Positions 32,463 through 41,203 of a stretch of DNA of 63,639 nt are shown here, piece by piece. Below the pieces are notes generated by a model, which searched no databases, was not told the DNA's origin, and saw only the letters and a list, made by a program, of their open reading frames with translations. Source of the stretch: JAJFFW01 sp963922595 (GTDB lineage: Bacteria; Pseudomonadota; Alphaproteobacteria; Caulobacterales; Parvularculaceae); contig CAWUIM010000010.1 of the NCBI GenBank assembly GCA_963922595.1, forward strand, positions 1-63,639, given 5' to 3'. The number at the start of each line of letters is the position of its first letter. Within the stretch, counting starts at the first letter, position 1. The position numbers and the translations under genes are program-made.

Positions 32463-33911
32463 TTACAGCATTTTGCCGGGGTTCATGATGCCGTCCGGGT
32501 CGAGCGCGTGCTTGATCGCGCGCATCATCGACAGTTCAACATCGCTTTTCGTTTTGGCGACCTGGTCGCGCTTGTGGCGTCCGACGCCATGTTCAGCGGA
32601 AATAGAGCCGTTAAACGCGCCGATCACGTCATAGACGCCAGCCTCAATGTCGGGCCGTAAATTGTCGAGGGCGTTTTTATCGGCGCCCTCCGCCGGGACC
32701 ACGTCATAATGAATATTGCCGTCGCCGATATGGCCGAAGGCGACGACTCGCGCCCCGGGGGCCGCGCGCGCGACGGCGGCGTCCGCTTTATTCAAGAAGG
32801 CCGGAATATCCGCCGTTGGCACCGAGACATCATGGCGCGCGCCGAGCCCTTCATAGTTGATCGCCTCGGACATGGCGTGGCGCATGCGCCAGAGCGCCGC
32901 GGCCTGCGTCTCATTTTCCGCAATTGTCCCGTCACTGATGATGTTTTTTTCAAGCGCGCTCTCAAGAAGTGCTTCGACGGTCGTCCGCAAATCAGCGGCG
33001 CCGGCGGAGGAGAATTCCATCAGGACATACCAGGGGTGGGGGGCAGCCAGCGGGTTGCGCGCGCCGTCGATATTTTTCACAAGCAGCGCAATGCACTGGC
33101 GCGAGAGAAGTTCGAAGCTTGAGGCAAGGCCGCCGGTCGCTTCCTGCGCATGGGCGAGCAACGCTACGGCCGCGTCCGGCGATGGCGCGCCCACAAACGC
33201 GGTCACCCGTTCGGTCGGTCGCGGAAAGAGTTTCAAGACGGCGCCAGTCACAACGCCGAGCGTGCCTTCCCCGCCGATGAACAATTGCTTCAGGTCGTAA
33301 CCGGTGTTGTCCTTGCGCAAGCGCTTCAGGCTGCTCCAGGTCTCGCCGCGCGGCGTCACAACCTCAAGGCCGAGCACAAGCTCGCGCATATTGCCGTATC
33401 GCAAGACGTTGACGCCGCCGGCGTTGGTAGAGATGACGCCGCCGATCTGACACGAGCCCTCGGACCCGATGGAAAGCGGAAACAGACGATTGACGACGCG
33501 CGCCTCTTCTTGCGCATCGTGAAGCGTGACGCCGGCATCTACTGTCATCGTGTTGTCTAGCGCCGAGACATCTCGGATCGTCCGCATACGTTTCAGCGAA
33601 AGGAGGATTTCCGGACCGAAGGGGATTTGACCGCCCACAAGGCCGGTGTTGCCTCCCTGGGGGGTGATCGCAATCTTCTCTTGCGCGCAGAGTTTGACGA
33701 CCGCCGCGACTTCCTGCGTGGACGCCGGTGCGACGATCAGCGCCGCTTTTCCTGGCCAACGGTCGCGCCACTCGGAAAGGAAGGGCGCCGCGTCGTCGCC
33801 ATGAAACACGCCTTTTGGGCCGACAATGTCAGCAATGGCGTCGAGCGCACCGGCGGACGGCGCGGCGAATTTGGCGGGCGCATTCATGGCCTTAAGATCG
33901 TGGGTTTTCAC
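32463..33911 (-). CDS. FAD-binding oxidoreductase (D-2-hydroxyacid dehydrogenase type)
   Basis: A 482-residue flavoenzyme of the GlcD/D-lactate/D-2-hydroxyglutarate dehydrogenase group. The PCMH FAD domain holds TPQGGNTGLVGGQIPFG and GSEGSCQIGGVISTNAGG; the C-terminal substrate domain holds FGHIGDGNIHYDV and ISAEHGVGRHKRD with the metal- and substrate-binding histidines. It oxidises a D-2-hydroxyacid to a 2-oxoacid. D-2-hydroxyglutarate is a plausible substrate, but the choice between substrates is not visible. yaaA lies 12 bases downstream. Confidence 0.92.
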   Translation of the reverse strand: MKTHDLKAMNAPAKFAAPSAGALDAIADIVGPKGVFHGDDAAPFLSEWRDRWPGKAALIVAPASTQEVAAVVKLCAQEKIAITPQGGNTGLVGGQIPFGPEILLSLKRMRTIRDVSALDNTMTVDAGVTLHDAQEEARVVNRLFPLSIGSEGSCQIGGVISTNAGGVNVLRYGNMRELVLGLEVVTPRGETWSSLKRLRKDNTGYDLKQLFIGGEGTLGVVTGAVLKLFPRPTERVTAFVGAPSPDAAVALLAHAQEATGGLASSFELLSRQCIALLVKNIDGARNPLAAPHPWYVLMEFSSAGAADLRTTVEALLESALEKNIISDGTIAENETQAAALWRMRHAMSEAINYEGLGARHDVSVPTADIPAFLNKADAAVARAAPGARVVAFGHIGDGNIHYDVVPAEGADKNALDNLRPDIEAGVYDVIGAFNGSISAEHGVGRHKRDQVAKTKSDVELSMMRAIKHALDPDGIMNPGKML

Positions 33912-33977
33912 GCCCGGTCAAGAGCGCCCACGCTGGCGAAGGGCGGCGAAGCGTCTCACGCAGGCGGCGCCGTCCCC

Positions 33978-34877
33978 TTAATTCATATCGGTGGCGAAGA
34001 TTTCAATCTTCAATGCGTATGGCGGCGTGTCGGACCATGCTTCTTCTGGCGGATTGGCTGCGCTCGTATAGACCACAATGTCGAGGGGCTGGCCCCAATC
34101 TTCGCCGCCGCTGGCGATGTCGCCCGGCATCAGCCTGATTGTCTCGCCGCCTGAGGTGACGTCCACCGGAATATTCCGGCCCCTTAAGGCCTGTTTCAAG
34201 TTCGGATCGCTTTTCTGGATCGATCGAGCGTCGTCAATCTGCCGGATGCGAATGTCTGAAAACTCCGCCCGATGCGAAATCGGCGCGTTGCTATTTTCAA
34301 GGATCGCCACCAGCGCGGGACGCCGCCGCGCGTCGGATAGAGTAATGTTGTAAGAACGCATTTCGCGCCGCCGCTCTTGCGGCGCGATCTCCAGTTTCAT
34401 CGTCTCACCGAGCGCGCCGCGCGAAAAACTTCTTTGCGAAGGCGCGCGGTAAAGAATTTCCAGAGTCTCGTCCTGGCCCGTGCGCAGAACGATGCGATCC
34501 GCATCAACCGCCTCAATCGTGGCGTCGCCAAAGTAAGCGCGCGTCAACGCCCCGTTATCGTCGATCGGCATGATCGCCGCCGCGCCATCTTCGGCGAGCG
34601 TCGCGCGTTTGGCGCTGATTTCAGAGTCTTGCGAGCGCGGGCGCGGCGCTCGGCGCGCCGTCACCGGGTCGTCCGGCACTTCAATTGCGTCCACGGGCGG
34701 CAAATCATCGTTGGCGACGCGGTTGTTCCAAAGCGCTTCTTGTCGCGGCGTTTGGACCGCACTCAGAATATCCTCGTTCGTCGCCTCTCTTGTTTGCGGC
34801 GTCGGCGCCGTGGCGCATGCGGTGATCGCGGCGGCGCATGCGACCATGGCGGTTTGGGTCAAAAATTTCTGGCGCAT
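33978..34877 (-). CDS. hypothetical lipoprotein paired with the metzincin protease
   Basis: Not recognised. A 299-residue protein with a signal peptide and lipobox ITAC (Cys near position 21), an Arg/Pro/Asp-rich linker of about 60 residues, then a beta-rich region (AYFGDATIEAVDADRIVLRTG, ETMKLEIAPQERRREM, SYNITLSDARRRPALVAILEN). The C-terminal ALKIEIFATDMN ends a strand. It starts three bases after the metzincin stop, so the two must be made together. The pairing suggests a substrate, inhibitor or partner of the protease; this is inference from spacing. Confidence 0.72.
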   Translation of the reverse strand: MRQKFLTQTAMVACAAAITACATAPTPQTREATNEDILSAVQTPRQEALWNNRVANDDLPPVDAIEVPDDPVTARRAPRPRSQDSEISAKRATLAEDGAAAIMPIDDNGALTRAYFGDATIEAVDADRIVLRTGQDETLEILYRAPSQRSFSRGALGETMKLEIAPQERRREMRSYNITLSDARRRPALVAILENSNAPISHRAEFSDIRIRQIDDARSIQKSDPNLKQALRGRNIPVDVTSGGETIRLMPGDIASGGEDWGQPLDIVVYTSAANPPEEAWSDTPPYALKIEIFATDMN

Positions 34878-34880
34878 GGT

Positions 34881-36533
34881 TTAGCCTCCAAATCTTCCGT
34901 TCGTTCGCGGGCCGACGAAGGTAATGTTTCCCCAACTGGAAAAGTCACGGATCGTGTCAGCGGTGTCGCCGTCTTCGTTTAAATCGAGTGCGCCGCAATT
35001 GTCCGTATTATCGCCGTCGCTGTTAAGATCGGCGTCCCGGCTTTCGTACAGTCCTTCCAGATCATTGAGGCAATCTTCATCCAGCGTGCGACCCATGCCG
35101 GTTGAAAAGTCTGTTTCATTGCTGAATGCGCCGGGTAGGGCGCCGTTTGTTTCGTGGGCGCCGGCCTGTTGATAATAGAGCGGGCTATAGACCGGTTCGC
35201 TTCGGCGTCCGGCGTTGTTGTCGCCGGTTCTAAGCTGCCAGGAATAGCTCATGACGCTGTTGTGGTTCGGTTTGTAACGCCCGTGATCCGCGCCCCCATG
35301 GCGCAGGCCAAGATCGTGGCCGAATTCATGGATGAATGTTTCCACCATACTTTTGACGGTCTGAAAACTGGCGCTGAAATTATCAAAACTGACGATGAAA
35401 TCATCGCCGCCGTTCCCTGTATTGAAATTGACGTCGCTGCGCCCACTAGACCCGTTGGGGCGCGCATTCGCCCAGATGCCGTAATGATAAATGCGCCCGC
35501 GCGCGGCATTATCGAAGTTTGCGCCTTTGAGGTCATAAAAGCTTGTTTGCCCGAGCATAGCGTTGGTTGCGATGTCGAGATCGATCGCGCTTGAAAACGG
35601 CACCGTTCCAGACCGGTCGATCACAACATTAATGCCGTGATCGCTTAAGGGATTGATAAACGGCGCATCAGCGAACGTCTCTTCCACATTTGTCCAGACG
35701 GCGGCTGTGGGCGGATTATCGAGATTTTGCATGATGTCGACTTCGATAAAGACGTCCGGCTTAAGCGGATCGGCGCCGAGACTCGGCAGGTCGACGTCAA
35801 TCACGCCGTCGCCGTCCGCGTCATATCCATTTTCTTCCCAAGCGTCCGGAATATCGTCGCCGTCGCGATCGAGAGTGCCCTCTGTCCGAGGCATCCGATA
35901 GGCGCGCGACGCGCTGGTCTGTCCATCCGTATTCTGAACGGATATTTGCAGCGTTTCAGCCGCCGCGCCTGTCCACGGCACGATATAACTGACCCAGTGA
36001 TAGACGGGAAACGCTAAATCTTCGGGCGGTACGCCGAAGAGATCATTGCGTAAGCCCTTATGCGCCACTGTCGGTTGAACGGCGCCGTTTACGAAGACTT
36101 CCGCGTCCACATCTCCGTTCGCCGCCTGCACATAGAGCCAGGTCGTAACGGTGCTGTCAGTGTTGAAGTCTGCGTAGACAAGACTGATCCGATCGATCCG
36201 CGGCGGCGTCGTTGGTTGCGCCTCGGTTACCGTGAACGTGCGTAGCTCTGAACGTACATCGCCAAATCGAAGCTGGACATTATGTGCGCCGAGGCTCGCC
36301 CCGTCAGGGACTGAAAAGATGCGTGACGATAAAAAGCCTCCGGGCAGCGCTTGCTCGGAGGCCGTCTCGGCGTCCCAATAGGCAGTCGTTAGAAACGTGT
36401 CGCCGTCAACTTCGACGAGCGTGCGTTCCGGTCCGCTGTTTGGGTTAAGGGCGTCTAAATCGACGCTCGTACAGCCGGCCGCTATCACAAGCGGCGCCAC
36501 CACAAGCGGCGGTGTGCGAAAAATCCAGGACAT
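34881..36533 (-). CDS. secreted metzincin-type zinc metalloprotease lipoprotein
   Basis: A 550-residue lipoprotein. Signal and lipobox AAGC place Cys at residue 21. Residues about 22-105 look like an Ig/IPT-type sandwich. Calcium-type DxDxDG loops lie at 222-231 (DRDGDDIPDA) and 238-248 (DADGDGVIDVD). The catalytic motif HEFGHDLGLRH (402-412) is a full HExxHxxGxxH metzincin signature, and SVMSY at 426-430 supplies the Met-turn. Two more DxNxDGD loops lie near the C-terminus. No close named family was recognised. ATG 36533 has GGGGAG upstream; the longer frame from 36560 delays the signal peptide. Confidence 0.85.
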   Translation of the reverse strand: MSWIFRTPPLVVAPLVIAAGCTSVDLDALNPNSGPERTLVEVDGDTFLTTAYWDAETASEQALPGGFLSSRIFSVPDGASLGAHNVQLRFGDVRSELRTFTVTEAQPTTPPRIDRISLVYADFNTDSTVTTWLYVQAANGDVDAEVFVNGAVQPTVAHKGLRNDLFGVPPEDLAFPVYHWVSYIVPWTGAAAETLQISVQNTDGQTSASRAYRMPRTEGTLDRDGDDIPDAWEENGYDADGDGVIDVDLPSLGADPLKPDVFIEVDIMQNLDNPPTAAVWTNVEETFADAPFINPLSDHGINVVIDRSGTVPFSSAIDLDIATNAMLGQTSFYDLKGANFDNAARGRIYHYGIWANARPNGSSGRSDVNFNTGNGGDDFIVSFDNFSASFQTVKSMVETFIHEFGHDLGLRHGGADHGRYKPNHNSVMSYSWQLRTGDNNAGRRSEPVYSPLYYQQAGAHETNGALPGAFSNETDFSTGMGRTLDEDCLNDLEGLYESRDADLNSDGDNTDNCGALDLNEDGDTADTIRDFSSWGNITFVGPRTNGRFGG

Positions 36534-36687
36534 TGCTCTCCCCCGGCTTGCATTAAACAAAACCGAAAAAAGAATTACTCCTTACCCGGCGGACTCGCAA
36601 GTAAAAGCGTAAGCCGCTGTGACCGATGTCACGATCGCGATCGAAATTTAGCACGAACCGCCAAATTGTATGAATTAGCGGTAATCC

Positions 36688-37650
36688 TTACTCGAATTTT
36701 TCTCGCGGCGCCGCAGCGCGCGTCAGGCGATCGTTTATTGCTTCGCCAAGGCCATGCGCTGGAATAGGCGCTACAGCGATTTTCTTTAGATTGTTTTCAA
36801 AACAAACGGCGTCCAGTGCGCGTAAATGCGCAAAAAGGTTTGCTGCGGCTTCCTGTAGGTCGCCACTAGCGCTGAGGTTGAGCGAATGCGCCGTATCGCC
36901 GGCGATATCGCCGAACCCAAGGAAGGCCTCATCAGATTCGGCCGTTCGCGCATTTAGCCGCAGGAACGCGCCGGGCGCGTAGTGGCTCGCTAACATACCG
37001 GGCGCAAGTGGTTGTTCCGTATCAAAATGATCGCGCAGCGGCGCGCCGATGATGCGCTCAATGGTTTCACGGTCAATGCCGCCGGCGCGCAACAGAAATG
37101 CGTCGCCGCCATTCACATGGACAATGGTCGACTCAACACCGACGTTGCTCGGTCCTCCGTCAAGTACATAATCGACCTTGTCGCCGAGGCTTTCGCGCAC
37201 GTGCGCTGCTGTGGTCGGACTGACCGCGCCTGATCGGTTTGCGCTCGGCGCGGCAAGGGGTGTCCCCGCTGCTTCAAGAAGCGCGCGGGCGATCGGGTGG
37301 GCCGGCGCGCGCAGAGCGATGGTGTCGAGCCCGGCGGAGAGGAGAAGCGATAACGAGCTCGTCGGTCGTCGCGCCGTGACCAAGGTGAGCGGACCCGGCC
37401 ACAGGCTTTCAGCCAAAATTCTGGCGAGCGGCGAGATCGTCGCGTGCTCTTCGGCGGCGGTGAGGTCCGGCACATGCGCGATCAGCGGATTAAAGGTGGG
37501 GCGTCCCTTTGCTTCGAAAATGCGCGCGACCGCCGCGTCATTTGTTGCATCAGCGGCAAGGCCATAGACGGTCTCCGTAGGCATCGCCACGAGCCCGCCC
37601 TTTTTGATCGTCGCAGCGGCTTGGTTAATCATCCTGTCCGGTGTCGTCAT
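36688..37650 (-). CDS. L-threonylcarbamoyladenylate synthase (Sua5 type)
   Basis: Makes threonylcarbamoyl-AMP for t6A37 in tRNAs reading ANN codons. The YrdC domain (about 1-200) has KKGGLVAMPTETVYGLAADA, KGRPTFNPLIAHV, the nucleotide pocket LWPGPLTLV and SANRSGAVSPT. A further 110 residues form the Sua5-specific C-terminal domain, starting LAPGMLASHYAPGA. The protein has 320 residues from ATG 37650; an in-frame ATG at 37680 is possible. The gene diverges from the acyl-CoA dehydrogenase. Confidence 0.95.
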   Translation of the reverse strand: MTTPDRMINQAAATIKKGGLVAMPTETVYGLAADATNDAAVARIFEAKGRPTFNPLIAHVPDLTAAEEHATISPLARILAESLWPGPLTLVTARRPTSSLSLLLSAGLDTIALRAPAHPIARALLEAAGTPLAAPSANRSGAVSPTTAAHVRESLGDKVDYVLDGGPSNVGVESTIVHVNGGDAFLLRAGGIDRETIERIIGAPLRDHFDTEQPLAPGMLASHYAPGAFLRLNARTAESDEAFLGFGDIAGDTAHSLNLSASGDLQEAAANLFAHLRALDAVCFENNLKKIAVAPIPAHGLGEAINDRLTRAAAPREKFE

Positions 37651-37751
37651 CGTGACGCGACATGTAGTCATCCGCTGCATCGAACGCTAGCCGCCTGTGT
37701 TATAATGCGCGAAAATAAGATTTGTTCTCGTCCTTGATAGGAGTTTGCCCG

Positions 37752-39530
37752 ATGACATTCGCCACGCCGCTGCGCGATATGCGTTTCGCCCTTAATCACA
37801 TGGCGGACTTCGACGCCCTCGCCAAAACAGGCGCGTTTGAAGATCTGTCGGAAGATTTGGTCGACGCCATCCTTGAGGAGATGGGGAAGTACTGCGACCA
37901 GGTTGTCGCGCCTCTCAATTGGGAAAGCGACCAGAACGGCGCGACGCTTGAGAACGGCGTTGTGCGCACGAGCCCCGGATTTAAGGAAGCCTATCAGCAA
38001 TATGTGGAGGGCGGCTGGAGCGCGCTCGCCTTTCCCGAAGAGGCAGGCGGGCAGGGGCTGCCGCAAACGCTGGCGGTGGCGCTCGTCGATGCGTTGAACG
38101 CCGCCTGCATGTCGTTCGCCATCGGTACGACGCTCACGACCGGCGCCGTGAAGGCGATCTTGAAAGTCGGCACCGAAGAGCAAAAACGCTTGTATCTCGA
38201 AAAAATGGTGAGCGGCGAGTGGACCGGCACGATGAATCTTACCGAGCCGCAGGCCGGTTCCGATTTGAGCGGTATCCGGACAAAAGCCGAGCCGGTCGGC
38301 GATGGGCGATACAAGATTACCGGCCAGAAAATTTATATCACCTACGGCGACCATGATATCGCCGATAATATTGTTCACCTGGTCCTGGCGCGGTTGCCGG
38401 ATGCGCCGGAGGGCACAGGCGGCATTTCGATGTTCCTGGTGCCGAAGGTCCATGTGAACGACGACGGATCTTTGGGCGCCCGCAACGATGTTCAATGTGT
38501 GGGTCTTGAAGAAAAAATGGGTCTCCACGGCAGTCCCACGTGCGTCATGGCCTATGGCGAACATGGTGAGTGTTACGGCACGCTCCTTGGCGAAGAGAAC
38601 AAGGGGCTCAAAAACATGTTCATCATGATGAATTCCGCCCGTCTCGATGTAGGCGTTCAAGGGGTTGGTGTGGCTGAGCGGGCCTATCAACATGCGCTCG
38701 CCTATGCGCTTGAGCGCAAACAGGGGCGTGCGCCGGGCGTGCGCAGCGGCGACCAGATCGCAATCTATGAACATCCCGACGTGCGGCGAATGCTTTATTC
38801 CATGAAGGCGCTCGTCGAAGCGTCGCGCGGCATTTGTTACGCGAACGCCGTCGCCTACGATCTCGCCCGCACCGCGCCCGACGACGCCGTGCGGGCGCGC
38901 GCCAGCGCGCTTGAAGGACTGCTCACGCCGATTTCAAAAGCCTGGTCGACAGACCGCGCTAATGAAGTGACGTCGCTCGGCGTTCAGATTCATGGCGGCA
39001 TGGGCTATGTGGAAGAGACGGGCGCGGCGCAACATATGCGTGATGCGCGCATCGCCGCCATCTATGAAGGCACCAACGGCATCCAGGCAATGGACCTTGT
39101 CGGTCGCAAGCTGCAAGGCGACGGCGGCGCAGCGGTCAAGGAATTTATCAGTATGGTGATGGAAAATGCGGCGACGTTGAAAGCGTCCGGCAATACAGCG
39201 CTCGCCGACACAGGCGCGAAACTGGTGGCGGCGGCGACCGCTTTAACGGAGTCGACAAATTGGCTCCTTGAAACCGCAAGCGCTGATCAAGAGGCTGTCC
39301 TCGCGGGCGCGACACCCTATCTCAAGCAGTTCGGCAATGTGGCGGGCGGTCATTATCTCGCATCCGGCGCGCTTCGTGCTCTGGCTCAGGACGATCCGGC
39401 TTACGCGTCAGCGAAAGTGACATTGGCGGCGTTTTTCGCAGACAATTACCTAACCGAAGCGGTCAGCTTGACGGCGGCCGTAACCGTCGGTGCGGTTGAA
39501 CGCCTTGAGCCGGCGCTCCTTAGCGCATAA
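37752..39530 (+). CDS. acyl-CoA dehydrogenase, long C-terminal-domain type
   Basis: A 592-residue flavoprotein dehydrogenase. It is longer than classical acyl-CoA dehydrogenases (about 380) because of an N-terminal extension and an extra C-terminal domain; this is the DmdC-like group. MNLTEPQAGSDLSGIRTKAEP and the later QIHGGMGYVEETGAAQHMRDARIAAIYEGTNGIQAMDLVGRKL contain the flavin and acyl-CoA contacts, with the catalytic Glu expected in YEGTNGIQ. ATG 37752 has AGGAG eight bases upstream. A paralogue lies at 58286. Confidence 0.93.
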   Translation: MTFATPLRDMRFALNHMADFDALAKTGAFEDLSEDLVDAILEEMGKYCDQVVAPLNWESDQNGATLENGVVRTSPGFKEAYQQYVEGGWSALAFPEEAGGQGLPQTLAVALVDALNAACMSFAIGTTLTTGAVKAILKVGTEEQKRLYLEKMVSGEWTGTMNLTEPQAGSDLSGIRTKAEPVGDGRYKITGQKIYITYGDHDIADNIVHLVLARLPDAPEGTGGISMFLVPKVHVNDDGSLGARNDVQCVGLEEKMGLHGSPTCVMAYGEHGECYGTLLGEENKGLKNMFIMMNSARLDVGVQGVGVAERAYQHALAYALERKQGRAPGVRSGDQIAIYEHPDVRRMLYSMKALVEASRGICYANAVAYDLARTAPDDAVRARASALEGLLTPISKAWSTDRANEVTSLGVQIHGGMGYVEETGAAQHMRDARIAAIYEGTNGIQAMDLVGRKLQGDGGAAVKEFISMVMENAATLKASGNTALADTGAKLVAAATALTESTNWLLETASADQEAVLAGATPYLKQFGNVAGGHYLASGALRALAQDDPAYASAKVTLAAFFADNYLTEAVSLTAAVTVGAVERLEPALLSA

Positions 39531-39538
39531 GGCGTGGG

Positions 39539-39565
39539 TTGACATGTTATAACAGCGGTTATAAT
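39539..39565 (+). promoter_or_regulatory. predicted promoter of the AbrB-Doc operon
   Basis: TTGACA (39539-39544), 15-base spacer, TATAAT (39560-39565). Both hexamers are perfect consensus, although the spacer is two bases short. The -10 lies inside the operator array, so repressor binding would block polymerase. The start codon is at 39597. Confidence 0.6.
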
Positions 39566-39583
39566 TATAACTTGCGTTATAAC
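39546..39583. promoter_or_regulatory. symmetric four-box TTATAA operator array
   Basis: Four boxes: GTTATAAC (39546-39553), GTTATAAT (39558-39565), ATTATAAC (39564-39571) and GTTATAAC (39576-39583). The two middle boxes form the perfect 14-base palindrome GTTATAATTATAAC, and the outer boxes lie 12 bases from its halves. Centre spacing is 12-6-12, so the whole site is twofold symmetric. It is probably the autoregulatory binding site of the AbrB-type antitoxin, alone or with Doc. Confidence 0.7.
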
Positions 39584-39596
39584 TAGGATAATCGCG

Positions 39597-39824
39597 ATGA
39601 CCACGACCCTTAAGCTGCGAAAAATCGGTAATTCGGTTGGCGTTCTCCTTACGAAGGACATGCTCGAAAAGCTGAACGCCAGTGAAGGGGATGAAATCTC
39701 CATTTCTGAAACGCCAAACGGCGTTTTGTTGAGTCGCCGTGACACTGAATTTGAAGAGCATATGAAGCTCGTAGAAGAAGCAATGGCGCGATATCCGAAT
39801 ACGCTTCGCGCCCTTGCGAAATGA
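39597..39824 (+). CDS. AbrB/MazE-type antitoxin
   Basis: A 75-residue SpoVT/AbrB-fold protein. LKLRKIGNSVGVLLTKDMLEKLNASEGDEISI (residues 4-35) is the swapped-hairpin DNA-binding domain, with the GNS-G-V turn. The rest (about 45-75) is a charged helix that would wrap and inhibit the toxin. Its stop overlaps the Doc start (ATGA, 39821-39824). The array of TTATAA boxes right upstream is the expected autoregulatory site. Confidence 0.92.
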   Translation: MTTTLKLRKIGNSVGVLLTKDMLEKLNASEGDEISISETPNGVLLSRRDTEFEEHMKLVEEAMARYPNTLRALAK

Positions 39825-40204
39825 GTTGGCGTTGGATTCCAAAAGCCAGCGTCGTCGGTGCTCACGACAAAAGCCTCGCCGCATTTGGCGGCGGCGAAGG
39901 GTTGCGCGATGATAGCATGCTTGAAAGCGCGCTCGCCCGGCCTGAAAACCTCGCCGCCTACGGCGACCCCACCGTATATGATCTTGCCGCCGCATACGCA
40001 TACGGAATCGCGAAAAACCACCCTTTTGTTGACGGCAACAAGAGAACGGCGTTTCTTACCGCTTACCTATTCCTTACACTGAATGGAATTCAGTTAACGG
40101 CGCCCGAACATGAGGCGACGGCGGCGGTCCTGGCGCTTGCGTCCGGCGAACTAGAAGAGTCTGGTTTTTCTGAATGGCTCAGAGCGAATAGCGAAGCGCT
40201 CTAA
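39821..40204 (+). CDS. doc: Doc-type Fic toxin (death-on-curing family)
   Basis: A 127-residue toxin. HPFVDGNKRTAF at 67-78 is the Doc version of the Fic motif: His67, Phe69, Asp71, Asn73, Lys74 and Arg75, lacking the second Arg of AMPylating Fic proteins. Phage P1 Doc uses this site to phosphorylate EF-Tu and stop translation; the same activity is likely here. The motif is intact, so the toxin should be active. A four-base overlap couples it to the antitoxin. Three bases separate it from the phosphoesterase. Confidence 0.93.
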   Translation: MSWRWIPKASVVGAHDKSLAAFGGGEGLRDDSMLESALARPENLAAYGDPTVYDLAAAYAYGIAKNHPFVDGNKRTAFLTAYLFLTLNGIQLTAPEHEATAAVLALASGELEESGFSEWLRANSEAL

Positions 40205-40207
40205 TCA

Positions 40208-41203
40208 ATGGATGCGCTGGAGCCGTCAAATTCGATTAAACTCGTCATTTATTATGCGAGCTATCTCTATTTTCCCGCCAGTGTCATTCTTGTAACGATC
40301 ATCGCGAGGGCGAAGGGCGTGGCTGCGTTTGTATCTGCGCTCCTATTGATAATTCTGAGTGTTCTCGCCTATGCGCGGTTTGTTGAGCCGCGCATCCTTC
40401 TCACCAAAACGCACGACATCACGCTTGAGCGCTGTTTTGCAGAATCAGGCTCCCTGCGGCTCGCCGTGTTTTCGGACACTCATAACGGCATTTTCGGGAA
40501 CGCGATGCCGATCGCGCGCATCGCGCGGCGCGTTGAGCGCATCAAGCCGGACGCCGTATTGGTCGCCGGTGATTTCACCTATCATCCGGACCCTCCGCAA
40601 ATGCTTCAAACCTACGCCGCATTCAACGAGATCGCGGCGCCGGTGCTCGGCGTATTCGGCAATCACGATGTGGGATTTCCCGGCCCGGACCTCACCGCGC
40701 CGCTGACGGGCGCGTTGACCCGCAACAATGTCTCGATCATCGACAACAAGAAACTCTTTATCACCAAGGCCGGACGCCGCGTTGAGTTGATCGGCATCTC
40801 TGATGAATGGCAGGACCAACAGCGCCTTTCACTGATCACGCCCCATGCGCCCTATCCGCGTATCGTCCTCACCCACAATCCGGCTACGGTCCTCAACATT
40901 TCCGTGCGCACGCCCGTTGATCTATTAATCGCCGGACACACCCATGGCGGTCAGATCTATATTCCGTTCGTCACCTGTAGAATTGTGTCGTTCGCCTGCC
41001 GGATCGTGCGCTATGGTTTCAGCGCGCAAAAGCGCGCCGTCGTTTTCGTAACGTCCGGCACCGGCATGGTCGGCTTGCCCATGCGCTTCAATATGGCGCC
41101 GCGCATTGACGTCATAACGGTGCGCTACAATAGTTGCCGCGAAAATCGCCGCGCCGCGGCGGCTGAAATTATTGGAGAGAAACGCCATGTCCCTGAAAGA
41201 TAA
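40208..41203 (+). CDS. membrane-anchored metallophosphoesterase
   Basis: A 331-residue calcineurin-like phosphoesterase with two N-terminal membrane helices (about 8-33 and 37-58). Metal motifs run in order: FSDTHNGIFG (D-x-H), VLVAGDFTY (GD), GVFGNHDVG (GNHD), LTHNP and AGHTHGGQIYIPF (GHxH). Proteins of this shape (YkuE/YaeI-like) hydrolyse phosphodiesters in lipids or nucleotides near the membrane. It starts three bases after doc and overlaps the next gene by 17 bases, so it seems to share the toxin-antitoxin transcript. Confidence 0.9.
   Translation: MDALEPSNSIKLVIYYASYLYFPASVILVTIIARAKGVAAFVSALLLIILSVLAYARFVEPRILLTKTHDITLERCFAESGSLRLAVFSDTHNGIFGNAMPIARIARRVERIKPDAVLVAGDFTYHPDPPQMLQTYAAFNEIAAPVLGVFGNHDVGFPGPDLTAPLTGALTRNNVSIIDNKKLFITKAGRRVELIGISDEWQDQQRLSLITPHAPYPRIVLTHNPATVLNISVRTPVDLLIAGHTHGGQIYIPFVTCRIVSFACRIVRYGFSAQKRAVVFVTSGTGMVGLPMRFNMAPRIDVITVRYNSCRENRRAAAAEIIGEKRHVPER

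Noticed and set aside
37668..38774. Long open frame of 368 codons on the minus strand
   Set aside because: It is antisense to the acyl-CoA dehydrogenase, has no ribosome site and looks like the mirror of GC-rich codons (His/Arg/Gln-rich).
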